In this document: positions 42,266-50,350 of the stretch, in pieces
Layout of the letters: the number at the start of each line of letters is the position of its first letter
Numbering within the stretch: the stretch's first letter is position 1
DNA from: Helicobacteraceae bacterium
GTDB taxonomy: Bacteria > Campylobacterota > Campylobacteria > Campylobacterales > Sulfurimonadaceae
NCBI GenBank assembly: GCA_021163845.1
Contig: JAGGTH010000077.1
Span: 38,009-102,008, forward strand
DNA length: 64,000 nucleotides
Direction: 5' to 3'
The notes under the pieces: generated by a model
Told to the model about the DNA's origin: nothing
Databases searched by the model: none
Seen by the model: the letters and a program-made list of their open reading frames with translations, nothing else
Program-made: the position numbers and the translations under genes

Positions 42266-45200
42266 ATGAAAACTGTTCTCAATAGCCTCTTTGGCAAAAA
42301 AGAGGGTGTAACAAAGGCACTACTGTTTATGGTTGTGCCATTTATAATGCTCGGATGTAGCGACAGCTCAGACTCCAGTGATAGCCATGCTACAACTCAG
42401 GCTGTCTCAGGAAAGGTAGTAGATGGATACATAGCAAATGCAATGGTATGTATAGATCTTAATGAAAATAAATGGTGCGATGTAGATGAGCCTCAAAGTG
42501 CAACAGATGCTAATGGCTCGTATACCCTAGAGACTACACTTGTAGGAGGTTATACTATTATTGCTTATGGTGGAACAGACACAGCCACAGGAGAGCTACA
42601 AACGCAGCCATATAGTGCATATATCTCTTTAGAACAAAACACCAGTAGCACTAATAACATCACCCCAATCACTTCTATAACTCGTGAGCTTTATATGCAA
42701 AAGAGCACAGAGGATACAAGCTATAGCTTTGAAGATGCAAAAAGTGAAATATCAGTTGGACTCGGTATAGCTTCAGATAAACTAGAATCAGACCCAATGC
42801 AAGATAATGAGCTCTTTAGTGCAACACAAAGAGTCGAACAAGCAAGCTCTTTGATCACATCGCTCTTGGCTAGCCCTGCTGGTGCAAGTGCAGCAGCTCA
42901 GCCAGCTTCTTTACCTCTTATAGCTGCAATCACCCCTACAGAATCGCTCGCAGATGAGCTGGGTATTGAAATAGGTACAGAATTTCAAAAAAAATTGGAC
43001 AGATTAGAGCAAGATATTTCAGATGCTTTAGGATCGACAAATACGGCACAAGAGAGAGCAGATCTTCAAAAAGAGATGTCTAAGGGTGTAAAACAGATCA
43101 ATGAGACTATTCAAAATGGTGGGGAGTATGTGTATACTCCGATTGTCCCACCAGCACAGGCTCCAGTTGTGCCTCCAGCACCAGCACCAGATCTAGAACC
43201 AGCACCTGAACCAGAGCCAACTCCAACACCTGAGCCAGAGCCAACTCCAACACCTGAACCAGAGCCGACTCCAACACCTGAGCCAGAGCCAACTCCAACA
43301 CCTGAGCCAGAGCCAACTCCAACCCCAACTATCACCTACAGCTGGAACACAGGCTCTTGGGGTACATGTAGCGGTGATTGTGGTACAAACAACGCAACAC
43401 AAACTAGAAGCATTACATGTACAGCCTCAACAGGAGGAGGTGTAGCAGATGGGATGTGTAGCACAGCAAAACCTGCAACTACACAAGCATGTACAGCGAG
43501 CATATGTCCACCACCTGTAACATATAGCTGGAGCACAGGCTCTTGGAATACTTGTAGCGGTGATTGTGGTACAAACAACGCAACACAAAGCAGAAGTGTT
43601 ACATGTAGAGCCTCAACAGGAGGAAGTGTAGCTGATGGGATGTGTAGCACAACAAAACCTGCAACTTCTCAGGCATGTACAGCGAGTATATGTGTAACGC
43701 CAACCCCAACTCCAACAAACAATGCTCCAGTGATAACCTCAAGTGCAACAGTTAGTGTAAATGGAGATGACGATACAGCACTAACTATCACAGCAACAGA
43801 CTCAGACGCAGATACTCTTACCTTTAGCATAAGCGGTGGTAATGCTGATGACTTTAACATCGATGCATCAACTGGAGTAGTGACATTTATGGCAGCACCT
43901 AATGACTTTGAACCTCTTTTCCCTGGTGATGAGAAAAAGTCATCTTATACATTTACTGCTACTGTAAGTGATGGAAACTTAAGTGATACGCAGAGTGTGA
44001 CCATTTACATAAGCGATATAGTCATAGAAAACTTCACAGCAACTATAGATGAAAACGCAAGCATAGGTACAGCAGTTGGAAATATAACTATCACAAATAC
44101 AGGAGATAGTAACATAACTGCGTTTACTCTAAGCGACACTACAAACTTTGAAGTAAACGCTAGTGGATATATAAAAACTAAAACTACTCTTGATTATGAG
44201 ACAAAAGCAGTTTATAACCTACAGGTAAACGCTACAAATGCACAAGGAACAAGTGCAAATAAAACTGTGACTATTAACATAAACAATGTAGCAGAGACTC
44301 CAAGCATAGAAAACTTCACAGCAAGCATAGATGAAAATGCAGCTATAGGTACAACAGTAGGAAATATCACTATCACAAGCGCAGGAGATAGTAACATAAC
44401 TGCGTTTACCCTAAGCGATACTACAAACTTTGAAGTAAATGCTAGTGGATATATAAAAACTAAAACTACTCTTGATTATGAGACAAAAGCAGTTTATAAC
44501 CTACAGGTAAACGCTACAAATGCACAAGGAACAAGTGCAAATAAAACTGTGACTATTAACATAAACAATGTAGCAGAGACTCCAAGCATAGAAAACTTCA
44601 CAGCAAGCATAGATGAAAATGCAGCTATAGGTACAACAGTAGGAAATATCACTATCACAAGCGCAGGAGATAGTAACATAACTGCGTTTACCCTAAGCGA
44701 TACTACAAACTTTGAAGTAAATGCTAGTGGATATATAAAAACTAAAACTACTCTTGATTATGAGACAAAAGCAGTTTATAGCCTACAGGTAAACGCGACA
44801 AACACACAAGGAACAAGTGCAAATAAAACGGTGACTATTAACATAAACAACATCAATGAAGTACCAACTATAGATACAACATTTTCAGATATAACACTTG
44901 AAGAAAACAACGGTACAACAAGCTACGACTTAAATGTAAGTGATGAAGATGGAGATAGTCTAATAGTTACAATAGAGTCTAGCGATACTTCAATCATCAC
45001 TGCCACACCAAACTGGAGTGGGTCTGTACTACTAGCCAACTACAATTCACTTGACTTTAACCTCACTACAGAGACAAACGCAACGGGAGTGGCAAAAATA
45101 ACTATAGTAGTAGATGATGGTGAGGTAAATGCTACTACATCGTTTGATGTGAGTGTGTTTATCATGCATAATGGTATAGAATACAATACAGTAACATCTC

Positions 45201-45769
45201 CATTTACAGGTAAAGTATGGCTAGATAGAAACCTAGGAGCATCGCGAGTCTGTACGGCCTCGGATGATGCAAATTGTTTTGGAGACTACTACCAGTGGGG
45301 GAGAGATGCTGATGGACATGAAAAATCAAACAGTGTAATTACAGATACTTTAGCAACAGATGTAAACAGTGCTGGAGTTGGTTTTATAACAAATAGTTCA
45401 GAACCTTATGATTGGGTAGGCATAGGCGTAGATGACAATGGAAGTTTAAGAAGTGCAAACTGGTCAAAAACAGATGGAACTTCAGTATGCCCAGTAGGGT
45501 TTAGAGTACCGACTATAACAGAACTTGCAGCTGAGACAACATCAGCAAGTACACCTGTTAAACACAGCGCAAGTGCCTTTAATAACTTTCTAAAATTACC
45601 AAATGCTGGTATTCGCAATACAAGTAATAGTTCGGTGGAAGTTACAGGCGGTGATGTGTGGTCGAGCAGTAACTCGAACAGCCTGTACTTCAACATGTTT
45701 TATGATACTGCTATAACTTCTGTCAAAGATCGTGTTAGGGGTCAATCAGTTCGCTGTCTGAAGGATTAA
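42266..45769 (+). CDS. large repetitive surface lipoprotein (TSP1-like, cadherin-like, FISUMP domains)
   Basis: About 1167 residues from ATG 42266 (a TTG seven codons earlier lacks support). Lipobox FIMLGC with C31. Order: carboxypeptidase-like domain (VSGKVVDGYIANAMVCIDLNENKWCD), helical segment, a Pro-rich linker of repeated EPEPTPTP units (43190-43325), two thrombospondin type 1-like modules (WGTCSGDCGTNNATQTRSITC, 43330-43700), a cadherin-like domain (TATDSDADTLTFSISGGNADDF), three tandem ~94-residue repeats, another Ig/cadherin-like domain, and a C-terminal FISUMP domain (WLDRNLGASRVC, DYYQWGRD, CPVGFRVPT, VRCLKD). A probable outer-surface adhesin or matrix protein. Confidence 0.9.
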   Translation: MKTVLNSLFGKKEGVTKALLFMVVPFIMLGCSDSSDSSDSHATTQAVSGKVVDGYIANAMVCIDLNENKWCDVDEPQSATDANGSYTLETTLVGGYTIIAYGGTDTATGELQTQPYSAYISLEQNTSSTNNITPITSITRELYMQKSTEDTSYSFEDAKSEISVGLGIASDKLESDPMQDNELFSATQRVEQASSLITSLLASPAGASAAAQPASLPLIAAITPTESLADELGIEIGTEFQKKLDRLEQDISDALGSTNTAQERADLQKEMSKGVKQINETIQNGGEYVYTPIVPPAQAPVVPPAPAPDLEPAPEPEPTPTPEPEPTPTPEPEPTPTPEPEPTPTPEPEPTPTPTITYSWNTGSWGTCSGDCGTNNATQTRSITCTASTGGGVADGMCSTAKPATTQACTASICPPPVTYSWSTGSWNTCSGDCGTNNATQSRSVTCRASTGGSVADGMCSTTKPATSQACTASICVTPTPTPTNNAPVITSSATVSVNGDDDTALTITATDSDADTLTFSISGGNADDFNIDASTGVVTFMAAPNDFEPLFPGDEKKSSYTFTATVSDGNLSDTQSVTIYISDIVIENFTATIDENASIGTAVGNITITNTGDSNITAFTLSDTTNFEVNASGYIKTKTTLDYETKAVYNLQVNATNAQGTSANKTVTININNVAETPSIENFTASIDENAAIGTTVGNITITSAGDSNITAFTLSDTTNFEVNASGYIKTKTTLDYETKAVYNLQVNATNAQGTSANKTVTININNVAETPSIENFTASIDENAAIGTTVGNITITSAGDSNITAFTLSDTTNFEVNASGYIKTKTTLDYETKAVYSLQVNATNTQGTSANKTVTININNINEVPTIDTTFSDITLEENNGTTSYDLNVSDEDGDSLIVTIESSDTSIITATPNWSGSVLLANYNSLDFNLTTETNATGVAKITIVVDDGEVNATTSFDVSVFIMHNGIEYNTVTSPFTGKVWLDRNLGASRVCTASDDANCFGDYYQWGRDADGHEKSNSVITDTLATDVNSAGVGFITNSSEPYDWVGIGVDDNGSLRSANWSKTDGTSVCPVGFRVPTITELAAETTSASTPVKHSASAFNNFLKLPNAGIRNTSNSSVEVTGGDVWSSSNSNSLYFNMFYDTAITSVKDRVRGQSVRCLKD
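44020..44862 (+). repeat. three tandem ~282-bp in-frame repeats
   Basis: Unit about 94 codons (ENFTATIDEN..., ending ININNVAETPSI). Copies begin near 44026, 44308 and 44590. Copies 2 and 3 are almost identical at DNA level; copy 1 differs mainly at its start and copy 3 at its end. Recent expansion or gene conversion. Confidence 0.85.
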
Positions 45770-45781
45770 AAATTAATACTT

Positions 45782-45800
45782 TTACAAGCTCTGCTTGTAA
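45782..45800 (+). terminator. stem-loop after the surface lipoprotein gene
   Basis: TTACAAGC-TCT-GCTTGTAA, a perfect 8-bp stem with a 3-base loop, 12 bases after the stop. No strong T-run follows, so termination is uncertain. Confidence 0.35.
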
Positions 45801-45810
45801 GAGATTTCCT

Positions 45811-45840
45811 CGTTCCATCTTCTCCCGAGGTGGAATGCAT
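45811..45840. repeat. REP palindrome, third copy
   Basis: 30 bases ending TCCCGAGGTGGAATGCAT, the same as the left RAYT-flanking REP apart from a substitution and one extra base in CCATCTTC. No transposase gene is here. Confidence 0.8.
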
Positions 45841-45910
45841 ACCACAAGGCAATCTACACAAATCAGTAAGAGCTATTGCAGAGATTTAAATATTTGAAAT
45901 ATAGTCATGT

Positions 45911-45916
45911 TATAAT
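45911..45916 (+). promoter_or_regulatory. -10 element of the MazF-type module
   Basis: ATGTTATAATACTGTATTACATATTAC: TATAAT 32 bases before the antitoxin ATG; the following GTATTACATATTAC-type inverted DNA could hold an operator. Confidence 0.45.
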
Positions 45917-45947
45917 ACTGTATTACATATTACAAAAGGAGTTAGAG

Positions 45948-46175
45948 ATGATAGCTACTGTTAGATTAAACAGCGAAATGGAAGAGCTTCTAAACTCAAT
46001 AAGTACAAAGTTTCATAAAAAAAAGAGTGATGTAATACGAGATGCTATAAAGTATTACGCACAAAACTTAGAAAAAAACCAAAAAACTAGACTCCAAAAA
46101 GCTATGGCAAAAACTATGAAAAGTGATATGAAAGAGTATAAAGAGATTGAGGGTTCTTTGGCTCGTAAACTTTAA
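45948..46175 (+). CDS. ribbon-helix-helix antitoxin
   Basis: 75 residues from ATG 45948 with AAAGGAG upstream. RHH start MIATVRLNSEMEELLNSISTKFHKKKSDVIRDAIKYY is a classic MetJ/Arc-type DNA-binding fold; the basic tail TRLQKAMAKTMKSDMKEYKEIEGSLARKL would contact the toxin. Overlaps the toxin gene by 29 bases. Confidence 0.85.
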   Translation: MIATVRLNSEMEELLNSISTKFHKKKSDVIRDAIKYYAQNLEKNQKTRLQKAMAKTMKSDMKEYKEIEGSLARKL

Positions 46176-46473
46176 CCCTGCCAAAAAATCAAATGAAGTT
46201 GCTAAAACAAGACCTGCTCTAGTATTGCAAAATGATGAGTTAAATAGTGGTGGATACCCAACTACCATAGTATTACCTTTGACAACAGACTTGATAGACG
46301 ATGCCCAGCCCCTAAGATATAGAGTACTAAAAAGAGATAAACTTGAGAAAGACTCAGATATCTTAATAGCACACATACACTCGGTAGACAATACAAGACT
46401 TATTGAAAAACTATCTACATTGAATGAAAAAGAGATTGCAGAGATTAAAAACCTGCTCAATGAGCTGATATAG
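46147..46473 (+). CDS. MazF/PemK-family endoribonuclease toxin
   Basis: 108 residues from a TTG inside the antitoxin gene; there is no ATG option before the conserved core. Core LWLVNFNPAKKSNEVAKTRPALVLQNDELN (R for catalysis), TIVLPLTTDLIDDAQPLRYRV, SDILIAHIHSVDNTRL and a C-terminal helix. mRNA interferase expected. The TTG start and the 29-base overlap should keep toxin translation low. Confidence 0.88.
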   Translation: MRVLWLVNFNPAKKSNEVAKTRPALVLQNDELNSGGYPTTIVLPLTTDLIDDAQPLRYRVLKRDKLEKDSDILIAHIHSVDNTRLIEKLSTLNEKEIAEIKNLLNELI

Positions 46474-46485
46474 AGACCGTTCTAG

Positions 46486-46506
46486 ACCCTGAATCAAGTT
46501 CAGGGT
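46486..46506. repeat. CTTGA-centred palindrome, second copy
   Basis: 21 bases ACCCTGAA-TCAAG-TTCAGGGT, 8-base arms; same design as 36697-36717 with different arm bases. Located right after the MazF-type gene. Confidence 0.65.
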
Positions 46507-46564
46507 GAACGCAATGCCGATGATTTAGTCATTGAGCTGATCGACCTGTAAAAAACTTCACCCT

Positions 46565-46580
46565 ACAGACTAAAGTCTGT
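46565..46580 (-). terminator. possible stem-loop after the ABC exporter gene
   Basis: ACAGAC-TAAA-GTCTGT; on the - strand it is followed after about ten bases by TTTTTT. Weak as a Rho-independent terminator. Confidence 0.3.
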
Positions 46581-46594
46581 GTTACAAAAGAGCT

Positions 46595-48364
46595 TTAGAG
46601 GAGTTGTTTTTTCACAAACTCCATATAATGCCCCTCTTCATATTCGAGCTCTTTATGAGTGCCTCGCTGTACGATCTCGCCATCTTCGAGCACATAGATC
46701 ATATCCGCATTTTTGACAGTACTGAGGCGGTGGGCGATGGTGATGACAGTTTTGTCTTTGAGAACAGGGATGAGCTTTGTCTGAATTTTCGCTTCGGTGT
46801 GTACATCCAAAGCTGAGGTAGATTCATCAAAAATAACCACACTCGGATCTGCGAGTATCATTCGCGCGATGCTCAGACGTTGTCTTTGCCCTCCTGAGAG
46901 GCGGATACCGTGACGCCCTACGATAGTATCTAGCCCCTCTTTCATACCGCCAAGCATCTGGGTGAGTTCGGCGATCTCTAGGGCTTCATAAATTCGCGCA
47001 TCGCTTATCTCCTCGTTGCCCATCGTGATATTAAAACGAAGTGTATCGTTAAAGAGTATAGGCATCTGAAGCACGAGAAATATTTTTTCTCTGAGCGAAC
47101 TTTTGTCGAGTGTCTCAATTGGGATATCATTGTACAAAAGTGCGCCACTCTCTTTTTCATAAAAGCCTGAGAGCACTTGCGCGAGGGTGGTCTTTCCGCT
47201 TCCACTCGCTCCAATGAGCGCTATTTTAGAGCCAGATGGGATCTCTAGGGAGATATTTTTGAGTGTTTGTTTATCACTTGTGTAAGCAAAACAGAGATCT
47301 TGCAAAGAGATCGTTACATCCCTTGTGTCGATACCCTCTTTGCCTGTGGTTTCTGTTTTTAAAAGCAAGATGGTATTGATGCGATCAAGGGCGGCTTTGG
47401 CTGAGGCGTAGCTGTATTGCATCGAGAGGATATCTTGCACGGGAGTCATGATAAACCAGATATAGCCAAACATCGCAAACATCATCCCGATGCTCAGATC
47501 ACTATAGGCAACAAGCAAGAGCCCCGAAGCGCGGAGTATCTCAAAGACCGCAAGAAAAACAGTATAAGAGAGGCGCTCATACGCCACACTTTTATAGCCA
47601 TACTCGTTGGATGTTTTTTGGATCTTCTGGGCATCTTTTGTCGCTTTTGCAAAGAAATATTCCTCTTTGTTGCTCGCTTTTATTTGCCCATAGAGATCAA
47701 GTGTTTGCGAAAGAGAATCTTGAAACTTCTCAATCGCTAAGTTCTCCTCTTTTTTGAGTGTGCCTACTTTGCGTGACATTTTTTTGCTCACAAGCATAAT
47801 AAGGGGTTGAATAATGAGGATAAGAAGCCCTAAAATAGGATCGATGAGGAGCATCACCACCCCGACAAAAATAAGGGTAATGACAGAGGCGACAAAACGG
47901 CTCGCACTTGTAATGATAAAGTTATCAAGGGTATTGACATCGGTGACAAGATTGGATGTGATCGCACCGCTTCCGAGTGTTTCGTACTCATTCATCGAGG
48001 CGATTTTGAGATGTTCGATAAGGCGTTTACGGATCATAAAGGTGATATGTTTTGCGATTTTGGTAAATATTTTGGTGTTGATAACGGTAAATATAAAATA
48101 GATAAAACGTAAAAAGATCACCGCGAGTGTGACAATAGCAATAGAGGCAAAGGCATTGGTCTCGCCAAAAAAGAAGTTGATGGTTTCTATAAAATGGGCG
48201 GGTTTGTCTAAGAGCACTTCATCTACCATCACAGGCAACATTAGTGGAATAGGAATACTCACCAAGATCGCTAAGATAGTGATGATCTGCCCATAGATGA
48301 GCGCTTTTTTGTGAGCAAGGGCCAAAGTAAAGAGGGATCTGAATGTAAAATTTTCTTGTTTCAT
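46595..48364 (-). CDS. MsbA/LmrA-type ABC exporter (fused membrane and ATPase domains)
   Basis: 589 residues. Six membrane helices in the first ~310 residues (LIYGQIITILAILVSIPIPLMLPVMVDEVLL, FASIAIVTLAVIFLRFIYFIFTVI, LIDPILGLLILIIQPLIMLV). ATPase: Walker A GASGSGKTT, Q-loop LVLQMPILF, signature LSGGQRQR, Walker B VVIFDESTSALD, H-loop TIAHRLSTV. Half-transporter forming a homodimer; substrate (lipid, drug or peptide) unknown. Divergent from the ABC-F gene over 39 bases. Confidence 0.92.
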   Translation of the reverse strand: MKQENFTFRSLFTLALAHKKALIYGQIITILAILVSIPIPLMLPVMVDEVLLDKPAHFIETINFFFGETNAFASIAIVTLAVIFLRFIYFIFTVINTKIFTKIAKHITFMIRKRLIEHLKIASMNEYETLGSGAITSNLVTDVNTLDNFIITSASRFVASVITLIFVGVVMLLIDPILGLLILIIQPLIMLVSKKMSRKVGTLKKEENLAIEKFQDSLSQTLDLYGQIKASNKEEYFFAKATKDAQKIQKTSNEYGYKSVAYERLSYTVFLAVFEILRASGLLLVAYSDLSIGMMFAMFGYIWFIMTPVQDILSMQYSYASAKAALDRINTILLLKTETTGKEGIDTRDVTISLQDLCFAYTSDKQTLKNISLEIPSGSKIALIGASGSGKTTLAQVLSGFYEKESGALLYNDIPIETLDKSSLREKIFLVLQMPILFNDTLRFNITMGNEEISDARIYEALEIAELTQMLGGMKEGLDTIVGRHGIRLSGGQRQRLSIARMILADPSVVIFDESTSALDVHTEAKIQTKLIPVLKDKTVITIAHRLSTVKNADMIYVLEDGEIVQRGTHKELEYEEGHYMEFVKKQLL

Positions 48365-48371
48365 AAGTCAA

Positions 48372-48397
48372 ATTATAGCTCGTTTTCTTGTTATAAT
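48372..48397. promoter_or_regulatory. overlapping divergent promoters, both near-leaderless
   Basis: In the 39-base gap: TATAAT on the - strand at 48377-48372, 7 bases before the exporter ATG (48364); extended TGTTATAAT on the + strand with TATAAT at 48392-48397, 6 bases before the ABC-F ATG (48404). Neither gene has a ribosome site. The two promoters should compete. Confidence 0.6.
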
Positions 48398-48403
48398 TGC
48401 GCC

Positions 48404-50239
48404 ATGATACAACTAATAAATATTTCCAAAAGTTTTACAGGCAATTCGCTTTTCTCTGATCTTAATTTCAAACTCAATCCCGGCAACCGTGTGGGACTTG
48501 TGGGGCGTAATGGGAGTGGAAAATCTACTCTTTTTAAGATAATTCTCGGCGAGCTTAGTCCCGACAGTGGAGAGGTGGTGATCCCAAAAGGGTATAGAAT
48601 AGGTGCACTCAAACAGCATCTGAGTTTTAGCGAATCGAGTGTGCGCGAAGAGGTCGCTTTGGCACTGAGTGAAGAGATGAAGTATGATATTTATCGTGCA
48701 GAAAAGATCCTCTTTGGTTTGGGCTTTACATCCCAAGATCTTGACCGCGATCCTCTCTCGTTTTCTGGGGGCTATCAGATCCGCATCAACCTTGCAAAAT
48801 TGCTTGTTGCCGAGCCAAACCTCTTGCTTCTTGATGAACCGACCAATTATCTTGATATTGTCTCGCTTCGCTGGCTGAAGAGCTTTTTGCGTAGTTTTGA
48901 TGGGGAGGTGATCCTCATTACCCATGATAGAGATTTTATGGATGCTGTGAGTACGCATACCATGGGGCTCATCCGTAAAGAGTTACGTATCATAGAGGGC
49001 GATACTCATAAGTTTTATGCAAAGCTCGCCGAGGATGATGTGCTTTATGAGAAGCAAAAACTCTCTCAAGATAAAAAAGTAAAAGAGCTCGAGGATTTTA
49101 TCGCGCGAAATAAAGCGCGTGCTTCTACCGCTGCTTTGGCGCAATCAAAGGTCAAACAGCTTGAGAAGATGCAGCTGTTAGATGATCTCGCACACGATAG
49201 CTCTTTAGATTTTGATTTTCGCTTTAAAGAGACACCGGCAAAGGTGCTTTTGGATGTCAAAGATCTTAGCTTTGGCTATACATCCGAACATCTACTTTTT
49301 GAAAATATCTTTTTTACCCTTGCCAAGGGGGAGTGTCTGGGGATCATCGGGAAAAATGGAAAAGGGAAATCAACTCTGCTCAACACGCTTGCAGGGGAGC
49401 TCAAAGCCCTGAGTGGAGAGGTGAAGTTTCATGTGAGTACTGAGTTTGCCCACTTTGGACAAACCAATATCAACCACTTGCACCTCGAAAACAGCGTACT
49501 CGATGAGATCTATAGTGCGAATCCAAAACTCGATGCTGCCACAGTGCGCGGGATTGCAGGGGCGATGATGTTTAGCGGGGATGATGCAAAAAAGAAGATC
49601 TCCTTGCTCTCAGGGGGTGAAAAGAGTCGTGTAATGTTAGGCAAGATCCTCGCACGCGAAGTGAATCTGCTTTTTTTGGATGAGCCAACCAACCACCTTG
49701 ATATGGAGTCTATTGAGGCACTCACGCAAGCGATCAAAAGTTTTGATGGATCTGTAGTTATCGTTACCCACTCAGAAGAGCTTTTGCGTAATGTGTGTGA
49801 TAGACTTATTGTTTTTGCTAAAGAGGGAGCGGAGTATTTTGATGGGGGCTATGATAGTTTCTTAGAGAAGATCGGCTGGGAAGATGAGGAGCAAGAGAGC
49901 AAGCAAAAAACCCCTGTTTCTGGGAATAAAAAAGAGAATAAAAAGCTACGTGCCCAACTAATAAAAGAACGGGGCGAGCTTTGTAATCCTTTGAAAAAGA
50001 GTGTTGAAAAAGCGGAAAAAGAGATCATGAAACTCGAAGAGGAACTCGAAGCGCTCCATGAAGATCTTATAAGTGCGTCAAACAACTCTGACAATGCAAA
50101 GATTATGGAGTTTTCACAAGAGATCGCTAAAAAAGAGAAAAAGATAGAAGAATTATTTGAGAGTTTAGAAGAAGCGCAAACGAAGTTTGATGAGATCACT
50201 GCGGAGTATGAGGAGAAACTTGCTGAACTAGAGGGTTAG
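48404..50239 (+). CDS. ABC-F family ATPase (Uup/EttA-like translation factor)
   Basis: 611 residues from ATG 48404 (MIQLINISKSFTGNSLF). Two ABC domains without membrane helices: GRNGSGKST, FSGGYQIRINLAKLL, LLLLDEPTNYLD; and GKNGKGKST, LSGGEKSRVMLGKIL, LLFLDEPTNHLD. Linker at about 240-290 rich in charge (RNKARASTAALAQSKVKQLEKMQ) as in ABC-F P-site tRNA interaction motifs; C-terminal coiled coil (KKSVEKAEKEIMKLEEELEALHEDL) like Uup. Acts on ribosomes. Confidence 0.92.
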   Translation: MIQLINISKSFTGNSLFSDLNFKLNPGNRVGLVGRNGSGKSTLFKIILGELSPDSGEVVIPKGYRIGALKQHLSFSESSVREEVALALSEEMKYDIYRAEKILFGLGFTSQDLDRDPLSFSGGYQIRINLAKLLVAEPNLLLLDEPTNYLDIVSLRWLKSFLRSFDGEVILITHDRDFMDAVSTHTMGLIRKELRIIEGDTHKFYAKLAEDDVLYEKQKLSQDKKVKELEDFIARNKARASTAALAQSKVKQLEKMQLLDDLAHDSSLDFDFRFKETPAKVLLDVKDLSFGYTSEHLLFENIFFTLAKGECLGIIGKNGKGKSTLLNTLAGELKALSGEVKFHVSTEFAHFGQTNINHLHLENSVLDEIYSANPKLDAATVRGIAGAMMFSGDDAKKKISLLSGGEKSRVMLGKILAREVNLLFLDEPTNHLDMESIEALTQAIKSFDGSVVIVTHSEELLRNVCDRLIVFAKEGAEYFDGGYDSFLEKIGWEDEEQESKQKTPVSGNKKENKKLRAQLIKERGELCNPLKKSVEKAEKEIMKLEEELEALHEDLISASNNSDNAKIMEFSQEIAKKEKKIEELFESLEEAQTKFDEITAEYEEKLAELEG

Positions 50240-50258
50240 TATTGTTATGCCACTCTCT

Positions 50259-50340
50259 ACCAAAGGCAAGCCATCGGTTCCTTTGTCCTCAGGAAAGCTT
50301 CTATTTCTTAGGAAGCGATGGCTTGCCCTCGCTCTGAACT
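50259..50340. repeat. dispersed GATGGCTTGCCTT inverted repeat, locus g
   Basis: ACCAAAGGCAAGCCATCGGTTCC then GGAAGCGATGGCTTGCCCTCGC. Fills the convergent gap between the ABC-F gene and gltX; same arm order as locus d. Confidence 0.75.
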
Positions 50341-50350
50341 TTTTGTGCAG

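Noticed and set aside
43107..43402. Reverse ORFs rich in valine/glycine or leucine
   Set aside because: Antisense shadows of the proline-rich EPEPTPTP linker; low-complexity repeats stay open in several frames.
43190..44862. Tandem repeats as a possible CRISPR array
   Set aside because: The repeats are in frame, code for protein domains, have no unique spacers, and there are no cas genes.
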